A stretch of DNA of 64,000 nt from NCBI RefSeq assembly GCF_017939745.1, contig NZ_JAGKQQ010000002.1, positions 1-64,000 of the forward strand, read 5' to 3'. The position numbers were made by a program, and so were the translations under genes. This DNA comes from Gemmata palustris (GTDB lineage: Bacteria > Planctomycetota > Planctomycetia > Gemmatales > Gemmataceae). This document shows positions 17,442 to 24,983 of the stretch, piece after piece. Positions within the stretch are counted from its first letter, which is position 1. Each line of letters starts with the position of its first letter. The notes beneath the pieces are model-generated. The model saw nothing but the letters and a program-made list of their open reading frames with translations. It was not told the origin of the DNA and searched no databases.

Positions 17442-17560
17442 GGGCGAACGGCCGGTGTCAGCCGGCCGGTGCGAGTCGCGATGACGCCAAAGATGGTTCC
17501 GCACCGTGGACCAATTCTGGATGGAGTTCTCACCGGCCGGCTGACACCGACCGTTCGCCC
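17442..17560. repeat. 30-bp inverted repeat between convergent genes
   Basis: Arms at 17442-17471 and 17531-17560 are reverse complements at 29 of 30 bases around a 59-base spacer. The element sits between the stops of the DUF4198-like gene and the AhpD-like gene, so it could act as a two-way transcript end. A related single arm is at 4781-4810. Confidence 0.85.
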
Positions 17561-17580
17561 AAAAGTCCCCCGCGCGGGAA

Positions 17581-18189
17581 TCACTCTGCCGGTTTGCCGA
17601 CCCCGAGCGCGTCCGCGACGCGGTTGATGTAATTGAAGTACGCGGCGATCAGCGTGATCTGCAAAATGCCGGTGTCGTCGAAACCGACCGCGCGCAGTTT
17701 CTCCACGTCCGCACTCGTGTGCTTGTAAGGTGCGTGCGTCAGCTTGACCACGAAATCGAGCATCGCTCGGTCCGCGGGGGATAGTGGCGCCTTCGTGTAG
17801 TCCCGCCGTAACTCGGCGGCGAGTCCATCGGTCGCGGCGGTCGGGTGCTCGGGATCGGCACTACTCGCCCGGCGGAAGAACTCGATGTGGCTCTCCGTTC
17901 AGTAGAAGCACTGATTCTGCGCGGAGACCACGGACGCGATCATCTCGTGCTGGTTCCGCGTGAGCGGCAGGTGCGGCTGAAACATCACCGCGAGGCCGGA
18001 TATCATGTGCCGCATCGCTTCGGGAATTAAGCTGTGCGCGGCAACGATGCTGTCCGATCCGCCGTCCGGCCGGATCAGCGCCGCGGCCGTCACCGCGTAC
18101 TCACTGGGGTACAGCGAGTACACCGCCTCATAAACCTTCCGCAACTCGGGACCGGCCTCTTCGACCGGCGTCGTTTTGATCCACGTCAT
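17581..18189 (-). CDS. AhpD-like peroxidase-related protein, candidate selenoprotein (in-frame UGA at codon 97)
   Basis: Read through one UGA, this is a 202-residue protein of the AhpD/carboxymuconolactone decarboxylase superfamily, whose members reduce peroxides through a vicinal thiol pair. The frame runs unbroken from ATG 18189 to UGA 17581-17583 except for UGA at 17899-17901. That codon falls at the second cysteine of the active site: E82, C94, UGA97 and H101 have the same spacing (12, 3, 4) as E118, C130, C133 and H137 of the mycobacterial AhpD. The sequence after the UGA (TESHIEFF, and later [16 protein letters not shown]) continues the fold normally. So the protein probably has a C-x-x-Sec motif. 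The alternative is a recent nonsense mutation, which would give a pseudogene. A gene caller would split it into two short ORFs. No Sec machinery gene is in this window. Confidence 0.7.
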
Positions 18190-18376
18190 CGTTCGCCCTC
18201 CGTACCATCGGCACCGGCCCAATTATCCGACAGCGCAGACCGCGCTCGCAACAATCAACGCCCCTCAAAAATCGCCTTTACGGTCACCGCGCCGGCGCAA
18301 CACAACTACCGGGCACCCGCCCCGCGGCTACACTGACACGGTCATCACATCAGTCCCTACGAAGCGGGTTGAGCAC

Positions 18377-19774
18377 ATGGACAAGATCAGTGTGGCGGAC
18401 GCGCGCAAGGCCGAAGCGGTCGGGCGACAGGTGCGGTTGCAGGGGTGGGTGCGCACGCGGCGCGACTCGAAGGGCGGGTTCAGCTTCATCGAATTGAACG
18501 ACGGCTCGTGCCAGGGGAACGTGCAGGTCGTGGCGCCGGGCGAGCTCGCGAACTACGAAGCCGTGGTGAAGCACCTGCACACCGGCGCGAGCGTGAGCAT
18601 TGATGGCGAAGTGAAGGCGTCGCCCGCGAAGGGGCAAGCCACGGAAGTGCTCGCGTCGCGTGTTGAACTGATCGGCGACGCGGACTCCGAAACGTACCAG
18701 CTCCAGAAGAAGGGCCACAGCTTCGAGTTCCTGCGCGGGATCGCGCACCTCCGGCCGCGGACCAACACCTTCGGCGCGGTCGCGCGGCTGCGGCACCAGG
18801 TCTCGATGTCGATCCACCAGTTCTTCCACGAGCACGGGTTTTATTACATCCACACGCCCGTCATCACCGCGAGCGACTGCGAGGGCGCCGGGGCGATGTT
18901 CCGCGTGTCCACCATCGACCCGGCCGAGCCGCCGAAGGTCGAAGGGAAAGTGGACTACACGAAGGACTTCTTCGGCAAGCCCGCGTACCTCACCGTGAGC
19001 GGGCAGTTGCAGGGTGAAGCGTTCGCGTGCGCGTTGGGGAAGATTTACACGTTCGGCCCGACGTTCCGCGCGGAGAACTCGAACACCCCGCGCCACCTCG
19101 CCGAGTTCTGGATGATCGAGCCGGAAATGGCCTTTTACGAACTCACCGACAACATGGACCTCGCCGAGGCGTTCCTGAAGCGCATCATCTCCGACGCGCT
19201 GAAGTTCTGCATGGAAGACCTGAAGTTCTTCGCGGAGAAGCTGGAGAACAACAAGGAGCTGTTCGCGAAGCTGGAGAACGTGCTGAACAACCCGTTCAAG
19301 CGCGTCTCGTACACGGAGGGCGTGGACATCCTGCTCAAGAGCGGGAAGAAGTGGGAGTACCCGGTGACCTGGGGCAGCGACCTCCAGAGCGAGCACGAGC
19401 GCTACCTGGCGGAACAGCACTTCAAGTGCCCGGTGATCCTCTACGACTACCCGCGGACGCTGAAACCCTTCTACATGAAGGTGAACGACGACCAGAAGAC
19501 GGTCCGCGCGATGGACGTGCTCGTGCCGGGTGTGGGCGAGATCATCGGCGGCAGCCAGCGCGAAGAAAAGCTCGACGTGCTCGAATCGCGCATGAGGGAA
19601 CAGGGGTTGGAGCCGGAAGGCTACGGCTGGTACCTCGACCTCCGGCGCTACGGCACCGTGCCGCACTCGGGCTTCGGGTTGGGGTTGGAGCGCACGATCC
19701 TGTTCCTGAGCGGGATGGCGAACATCCGCGACGTGATCCCGTTCCCGCGCACGCCGGGCAACGCGGAGTATTGA
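18377..19774 (+). CDS. asnS: Asparaginyl-tRNA synthetase
   Basis: A 465-residue class IIb aminoacyl-tRNA synthetase that charges tRNA-Asn with asparagine. Residues 17-105 form the OB-fold anticodon domain ([20 protein letters not shown]). The catalytic core has motif 2, [20 protein letters not shown], and motif 3, [15 protein letters not shown], followed by [12 protein letters not shown]. The asparagine-specific core is favoured over AspRS by the total length, the absence of a bacterial AspRS GAD insertion domain, and the [16 protein letters not shown] sequence. ATG 18377 starts exactly before the OB fold. It has a strong hairpin about 120 bases downstream. Confidence 0.95.
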   Translation: MDKISVADARKAEAVGRQVRLQGWVRTRRDSKGGFSFIELNDGSCQGNVQVVAPGELANYEAVVKHLHTGASVSIDGEVKASPAKGQATEVLASRVELIGDADSETYQLQKKGHSFEFLRGIAHLRPRTNTFGAVARLRHQVSMSIHQFFHEHGFYYIHTPVITASDCEGAGAMFRVSTIDPAEPPKVEGKVDYTKDFFGKPAYLTVSGQLQGEAFACALGKIYTFGPTFRAENSNTPRHLAEFWMIEPEMAFYELTDNMDLAEAFLKRIISDALKFCMEDLKFFAEKLENNKELFAKLENVLNNPFKRVSYTEGVDILLKSGKKWEYPVTWGSDLQSEHERYLAEQHFKCPVILYDYPRTLKPFYMKVNDDQKTVRAMDVLVPGVGEIIGGSQREEKLDVLESRMREQGLEPEGYGWYLDLRRYGTVPHSGFGLGLERTILFLSGMANIRDVIPFPRTPGNAEY

Positions 19775-19784
19775 GGTTTTCAAT

Positions 19785-19883
19785 GTAGTCTGCTCGCTCC
19801 GCGAGCAGTTGCGTAGAAATACAAAGGCAGTTCAAGTATTCGGCAAGTGGGCTCTGCAACCGCTCGCGGAGCGAGCGGACTAC
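19785..19883. repeat. 22-bp inverted repeat, self-complementary arms
   Basis: Arms at 19785-19806 and 19862-19883 are reverse complements at 21 of 22 bases. Each arm can also fold alone, because 'gctcg-ctccg-cgagc' is a small hairpin. It lies just after the asnS stop. Confidence 0.8.
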
Positions 19884-19892
19884 ACTCAAAAT

Positions 19893-19926
19893 AACCCGGG
19901 GCGCGGATTGCTCCGCGCCCCGGGTT
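19893..19926 (+). terminator. GC-rich hairpin downstream of asnS
   Basis: Perfect 15-base arms at 19893-19907 and 19912-19926 enclose a 4-base loop. 'caccttt' follows, so a U-rich tail is weak. It probably ends or stabilises the asnS transcript. Confidence 0.6.
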
Positions 19927-19978
19927 CACCTTTGATGTCTACTTCTGGTCCTGGTTCGCGGAAGGCTCACGGCACCGC

Positions 19979-20063
19979 CGGTGCGCACCTCCTGACTGAT
20001 CAGGAGGAACCACGACCGGCGGGGTTGTTCCAGACCTCCTGATCAGTCAGGAGGTGCGCACCG
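19979..20063. repeat. Perfect 29-bp inverted repeat
   Basis: Arms at 19979-20007 and 20035-20063 are exact reverse complements with a 27-base spacer. Each arm also has an internal short palindrome around 'cctcctga...tcaggagg', so nested cruciforms are possible. It lies in the 550-base gap between asnS and the convergent enolase-superfamily gene. Confidence 0.9.
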
Positions 20064-20326
20064 AAAGCGGTGCTGGAACAGCCTTCCCCGAGACGAGTGT
20101 GGCGGTATTCGCTCGGGCGACGCAACATCGCCCTGCTGCAAAGCAGCGAGCTAGACCACCAAAGGTTACCAACACCGTAACCTCCACCACCCCCGAAAAC
20201 AAGCACTGTGCTTGCTTCCCGGAGTCATTCGCAATTGAAGTGGCGGGTTGCCTTTAGCGTGGCAATTACGGCTCTGGCCTGTGCCACAAGCAGCCACACA
20301 CATTCAACGCACCGCAGCGAAGCCCA

Positions 20327-21442
20327 TCAGCCGACGCGGAACCGGGCGAGGGCCGCTTCGTCGAGTTCGACGCCGAGCCCCGGACCGTCCGGAATCTTCG
20401 CGTAAGGTGGGCCGAGGTCGAGCGGGCGCGTGATGATTTCGCCGTCGTGGTAGAACGGGCCGATGGTGTCGGCCGGGAACGTGTCGCAATCGACTTCCGG
20501 GAACGCGGCCGCGACGTGCAGCATTGCCGCGGTGCCGATGCCGAGTTCCAGGTTGCTCCCGATCGTGCAGCGGAGCCCGGCCGCCTTCGCGACCGCGATG
20601 ATCTCGGCCGTGCCCGCGATCCCGCCGTGCTTGCCCGGGTACACGCTGAAGACGTCCGCGGCGCGGTGAACGCTCAGTAACCAGGCATCCTGAAGCGTGA
20701 ACACGCTCTCGTCCGCCATAATGGGCGTGACCGTATCGCGCCGGAGTTCAGCAAGTGCCGCAGGGTCGCCCGCGGGAATGGGCTGTTCCGCGAGCAGGAG
20801 ATCGATGTCCGCGAGCGCACGTAGGCAGTATTTCGCCTGCTGAATCGTCCAACCGCAATTGGAATCGATCGTAACCGGAATGTGGCGCGGGGTCACTTCG
20901 CGCACCGCTCGCACCCGAGCGATGTCGGTTTCCGGGTCGAGCCCGGTCTTCACCTTCACACACGTCACGCCGAGCGCGAGGTGCTGTTCCGCCATCGCCC
21001 GCGAACCGGGAACGTCGCGTGCCCACACGACAAGTTTGATGCGCACGCGGTCGCGTACCTTCCCACCCAGAAGCTGGTACACGGGGACGTTCGCGGACTT
21101 GCCCGCGATGTCCCACAGGGCCATCTCCACCGCGGACTTCGTGAACGGGTTCAGCTTGATGATGAAGTCCATCGCCCGGCGCGCGGCGGTGATGTCGCGC
21201 GGGTCTTTGCCGACGAGTTGCGGCGCGATGTATTCCTCAATGACCGCGACCGTCCCGCGCTGCGTCTCACCGGACCACAGCCCGGAAATGGTCGCTTCGC
21301 CGAGTCCCACGATCCCCGCATCCGTGCGAACCTTCACGATCACGTAGGGCGATGTGACGTGCTCCCCGTGTGCGGTCTTCGCGGTCATGCCCTTCTTCAG
21401 CGGCACGCACACCGGGATCGCTTCGATGCGAACAATCTTCAT
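20327..21442 (-). CDS. Mandelate racemase/muconate lactonizing enzyme family protein
   Basis: A 371-residue enolase-superfamily enzyme. Like muconate lactonizing enzymes and dipeptide epimerases it has the catalytic KxK motif (K163-V-K165 in VKVKTG) and Mg ligands D193, E219 and D244. The usual second lysine of this subgroup, in a 'NIK-x-x-K-x-GG' context, is replaced by Tyr: the segment reads FSVYPGKHGG, with Y268 at the lysine position and K271 conserved. Substrate is therefore open. It is probably cytoplasmic and abstracts a proton alpha to a carboxylate. It lies about 60 bases downstream of the ceramidase-like gene on the same strand, as a likely operon. Confidence 0.8.
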   Translation of the reverse strand: MKIVRIEAIPVCVPLKKGMTAKTAHGEHVTSPYVIVKVRTDAGIVGLGEATISGLWSGETQRGTVAVIEEYIAPQLVGKDPRDITAARRAMDFIIKLNPFTKSAVEMALWDIAGKSANVPVYQLLGGKVRDRVRIKLVVWARDVPGSRAMAEQHLALGVTCVKVKTGLDPETDIARVRAVREVTPRHIPVTIDSNCGWTIQQAKYCLRALADIDLLLAEQPIPAGDPAALAELRRDTVTPIMADESVFTLQDAWLLSVHRAADVFSVYPGKHGGIAGTAEIIAVAKAAGLRCTIGSNLELGIGTAAMLHVAAAFPEVDCDTFPADTIGPFYHDGEIITRPLDLGPPYAKIPDGPGLGVELDEAALARFRVG

Positions 21443-21500
21443 GGATTTTTCTCGTGTGGTCGGCTGTAAACGAGAGATTGAATCCCTCTGCCGCGCGCCC

Positions 21501-22880
21501 TCATTTCTTCAGAGCCTTTGCAATCGCCTCGTTCATCCGCTTTTCGCTGCCCGGGTTCACCCAGCACCAGTCACTCAAATTACCGTCGTTTTCCTTCCAG
21601 GCGCGTTCGATCGGAATGTACCCCGGTCCGCACTCCCCGTAGCCCGCGACCAGTACGAACGCATCGGGCCGGGCTTTCTGTGCGGCGAGTTGGAACTCGA
21701 CGTAACTCTCGGCCGGCAACAGTGCGATCACCGCGCCACCGAAATCGAGCACGGGCAGGTCGATCGGCTTGCCGGCGTCGCAGCGCTTCTTCCAACTCAA
21801 GCCGAGCGCAGCAAGGCACTGCCCGAACGGTTTCGGATCGTCCTTCAGGCGCTTCATCAGTGCCTCTTCCGAGAACCCGTCGGATGTGCGTGCTTCCAGC
21901 GCGAGCGACGCAGAGCGGAACGTCACATCTTTCACCGCGGTCTTCTTCGTTGCCTTCCACGCCGCGGTCATCGCGGAATAAATGCGCTCGGCGAGTGCTT
22001 CGCGGTTGGCCGGATCACCGTCGTTGTACTTGCCCGCGGTCACGTTCCCACCGCACCCGCTCGCGTACACCTGGAACACGCCCGGCGTGTCGGCCTGGCG
22101 CCTTTTGCGCGCCATCCCGACGAAGTCCGCCGTCACACCGCCCCGGCCGTAAAAGCTCATCGGGTGCGTCGCATAGGCCGAGAGCCCGCACAGCGGTGTG
22201 TCGCCGGTCCAGAAGCTGATCGTCTTCAGGAGCGGGTCGATGGTGCCCTCTTCGCCCGCGCGCACTTTGGGATCGCGGCTCGCCGACATGCGGTTGTACT
22301 GCACCTTGCCGTTCTCATCAAGGTAGCGCCGGTTCGACGCGACCTTCTCCACCTTCGCCTCACCCGTCCCGATGTGCGTCACCGGTTTCGCGCTCTTCAG
22401 ACACGCCTTCGCCGCATCAGCGACGCGCGAAACGGCTTTTTCCAAAAACGCGAGTTCACAGATCGCGCCTTTGGCCTTGTGCTTTTCGAGTAACTGCTGT
22501 GCCTCGAGATCAACGATGGGCGCATCGTGCTGGTGCAGCGCGCAGAGCATCACGCGGACCGGTTCGGTACCCACGGCCTTTGCGATCTTGTCACGAAAAA
22601 GGTCGTAAGCCCCGTTCCGAATTTCGCACCAATCGAGCGCCACGAACACCACCGGTTTCCCGGCCCCACTCAGCACGAACCCGTGCGCGAGCAGCGGATC
22701 GACGATTTCCTTCGCCGGTGCGATTCCGCCCCCCATACACGGGTGCCCGATGGGAATAGTCACTTCCGTGTCGAACGTCGCGAGCGCGAGTTTGGGTTCT
22801 TCGGCTCGGGCTGTTGCGGTTGAGGAGCCGACCGTTAAGGCGAGAGCCGAAGCGAGTGCGTCGCGTCGTGTTGGGTTCAT
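21501..22880 (-). CDS. Ceramidase-like exported protein
   Basis: A 459-residue protein with a Tat-like leader (NPTRRDALASALALTVGSSTA). It shares the superfamily layout of neutral ceramidases: early 'TEVTIPIGHPCMGGGIAPA', then LCALHQHDAPIV with the metal His pair, SAYATHPMSFYG, and VYASGCGGNVTAGKYNDG. The protein ends with an Ala/Lys-rich helix. It probably acts outside the cytoplasmic membrane on an amide or ester. The downstream partner is an enolase-superfamily enzyme, as in the cluster at 7146-12163. Start ATG 22880 was chosen because it begins the leader; the longer frame adds unconserved residues. Confidence 0.75.
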   Translation of the reverse strand: MNPTRRDALASALALTVGSSTATARAEEPKLALATFDTEVTIPIGHPCMGGGIAPAKEIVDPLLAHGFVLSGAGKPVVFVALDWCEIRNGAYDLFRDKIAKAVGTEPVRVMLCALHQHDAPIVDLEAQQLLEKHKAKGAICELAFLEKAVSRVADAAKACLKSAKPVTHIGTGEAKVEKVASNRRYLDENGKVQYNRMSASRDPKVRAGEEGTIDPLLKTISFWTGDTPLCGLSAYATHPMSFYGRGGVTADFVGMARKRRQADTPGVFQVYASGCGGNVTAGKYNDGDPANREALAERIYSAMTAAWKATKKTAVKDVTFRSASLALEARTSDGFSEEALMKRLKDDPKPFGQCLAALGLSWKKRCDAGKPIDLPVLDFGGAVIALLPAESYVEFQLAAQKARPDAFVLVAGYGECGPGYIPIERAWKENDGNLSDWCWVNPGSEKRMNEAIAKALKK

Positions 22881-22935
22881 GGCGGGCCTCGTGGTATGCT
22901 GGAGAGCGAACACGAGTGTACTCGGAGTTCCGCGC

Positions 22936-23529
22936 ATGTTCACGCTCGAGGACAAAGCGTTCATTCGGACCATCCTGGCGAACCCGTCCGAACTGACCGC
23001 GTGGCTCGTCTACGCCGACTGGCTCGACGAACACGACAACCCGCTCCACGCCGAGTTTCTCAGACTGGAAGTGCGCCGCGGACAGCTCCGCAACACGGAC
23101 CCGGAGTGGTACACCGTGGAAGCACGGCTCCGGGAACTCCGCACCGCGCTCGATCCGAATTGGGTCGCGGTCTTCGACCGGCCGAAAATCGAAAACTGCG
23201 AGGCCGTGTTCCAGTTCAAGTGCCCCAAACGGTGGGAAAGCCTGAAGGTCATCAACGATCCGGCGGTTCGGCACTGTAGCGCCTGTCAAAAAAATGTGTA
23301 TTACTGCCACACTCTACCGGAAGCGCAGGATCGCGCGCGCCTGGGGCACTGCGTCGCGGTCCAACTCGACGTGTTACGCTACCCCGGCGACCTGATGCCC
23401 AGGCGCCAAGCACTTGATGACATGCTCTCGGAACTGTATCCACCTAACGATGGGATGCTTGTAGGGCTCATCTACGAAGAACCCGAACCCGAAGCAGTAC
23501 CGCGCCGACCGTGGTGGAAATTCTGGTGA
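22936..23529 (+). CDS. TIGR02996 domain protein
   Basis: A 197-residue protein. The first 50 residues form the TIGR02996 module (WLVYADWLDEHDNPLHAEFL). The second half contains CPKRWESL, then HCSACQKNVYYCHTLPEA with clustered cysteines and histidines that could bind metal, and a C-terminal PRRPWWKFW aromatic tail. The role is unknown. It is divergent from the ceramidase-like gene, with 55 bases between the starts. Confidence 0.8.
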   Translation: MFTLEDKAFIRTILANPSELTAWLVYADWLDEHDNPLHAEFLRLEVRRGQLRNTDPEWYTVEARLRELRTALDPNWVAVFDRPKIENCEAVFQFKCPKRWESLKVINDPAVRHCSACQKNVYYCHTLPEAQDRARLGHCVAVQLDVLRYPGDLMPRRQALDDMLSELYPPNDGMLVGLIYEEPEPEAVPRRPWWKFW

Positions 23530-23805
23530 TCGGCCCCGTGCCGCGCGGGTCGGGTCCGCCCCGGAACGGCCGCGCACGGTTCGCCGAGCCCCGGTCCTTC
23601 ATCGAAACGCCAAACTCAACAAATCGGGATCGCTCCGGGTTCCCGCCGGTATTGGGGGCGTATCGCGACGGATGCCGCTCGCCGCCGGTCGGCGGGTTCC
23701 TAGCATATCCCGCGAACCGGTCTGCGGGCCGGTGCGTAACACACTTGGCACCCCGTATCGGTTCGCGCCGCCCTTCAAGCCTGGGTCGGCTCCGGAGATC
23801 GCGTA

Positions 23806-24840
23806 ATGGCCGAAGACCTCGTCGTTGAAACCCGCAGCCTCACGAAAGTGTACCGCGACTTCTGGGGTCGCAAGAAAAAGACCGCGCTCAACGCCCTCGA
23901 CCTCAAGATCCACAAGGGCGAAATCTTCGGCCTCCTCGGGCCCAACGGGTCCGGCAAAACCACCACCATCAAGCTGCTCCTCGGGCTGCTGTTCCCCACG
24001 AGCGGCGACGCCTTCGTGTTTGGCGAACCGGCCGCGAAGGTCGAGAAGAACGAGCGCATCGGCTACCTGCCGGAAGAATCCTACCTGTACCGGTTCCTCA
24101 ACGCCGAAGAGACGCTCGATTTCTACGGCCGGCTCTTCAACATCGACCCGGACACCCGCAAGCGCCGGGCGGCCGAACTCATCGAGCGCGTCGGGCTGGG
24201 CGCGGACAAGAAGCGCATCCTGAAGGAATACTCGAAGGGCATGCGGCAGCGCATCGGGCTGGCCCAGGCGCTCATCAACGACCCGGACCTCGTGATCCTC
24301 GACGAACCCACGTCCGGCCTCGACCCGCTCGGCACCCGGTGGATGAAGGACCTGATCCTCGACCTGAAGGCGAAGGGCAAGACCGTCCTGATGTGCTCGC
24401 ACCGCCTCGAGGACGTGCAGGACGTGTGCGGGCGGATCGCGATTCTGTACAACGGCGACTTGCAAACGCTCGGCAAGGTGTCCACGCTCGTCGAGGACGC
24501 GGTGCGGCTCGAAGTGCGCGCCAGCGGGGTCAAGGAGTCGCCGGAACTGCGGGCGGACCTGGAAGCCGTGTTCAAGAAGCACGGCGGCTCGATGGAAACG
24601 GTCGGGCACCCGTCCAGCACGCTGGAAGAGCTGTTCTTGCGGGTCATCGAAGAGTCGCGTGCCCGCCCCGGTCGGCGCTACCTGCCGCCCGAAGAGGCGA
24701 CCCGTAATACCGCGGTCCCTCCGGCTTCCGCTCCGCCGGTGACCGCGACCGCGCCGGCGGCCCCGGCATCGCCCCCGCCCGCACCGGCGCAACAACAGCA
24801 GCACCAAAACCAGGGCAAGAAGAACAAGAAGAAGCGATAG
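23806..24840 (+). CDS. ABC transporter ATP-binding protein
   Basis: A 344-residue ATPase of the drug/lipid-export (ABC-A, CcmA-like) group. It has Walker A GPNGSGKT at residues 45-52 (K51), signature [15 protein letters not shown], and Walker [14 protein letters not shown]. After the ATPase core a long Pro/Ala-rich linker ends in a highly charged Lys tail (QGKKNKKKR), which is unusual. It is followed after 143 bases by the large permease at 24984 and by the membrane-anchored protein at 27357, so this looks like a three-gene export or surface-organelle system. Confidence 0.88.
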   Translation: MAEDLVVETRSLTKVYRDFWGRKKKTALNALDLKIHKGEIFGLLGPNGSGKTTTIKLLLGLLFPTSGDAFVFGEPAAKVEKNERIGYLPEESYLYRFLNAEETLDFYGRLFNIDPDTRKRRAAELIERVGLGADKKRILKEYSKGMRQRIGLAQALINDPDLVILDEPTSGLDPLGTRWMKDLILDLKAKGKTVLMCSHRLEDVQDVCGRIAILYNGDLQTLGKVSTLVEDAVRLEVRASGVKESPELRADLEAVFKKHGGSMETVGHPSSTLEELFLRVIEESRARPGRRYLPPEEATRNTAVPPASAPPVTATAPAAPASPPPAPAQQQQHQNQGKKNKKKR

Positions 24841-24983
24841 CCGGAACCGGGTCGAGATGGTCCCGACGCGACCGCAACGATTCGCACCCCGTTGTTTTGC
24901 ACTCTTCCGACCCCTTCGGGGGTCACCGGTCTGTAGCCGGGGGCCATCCCCCCGGTACTCAAGAGTTCTCAAGGGCTCCCCCG

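Noticed and set aside
17581-17763. Separate 60-residue gene at the 3' half of the AhpD-like locus
   Set aside because: It is the in-frame continuation of the same protein after the UGA. It has no start signal of its own and completes the same fold.
18350-19783. A 477-residue minus-strand frame over asnS
   Set aside because: Exactly antisense to a clear asparaginyl-tRNA synthetase and without known motifs.
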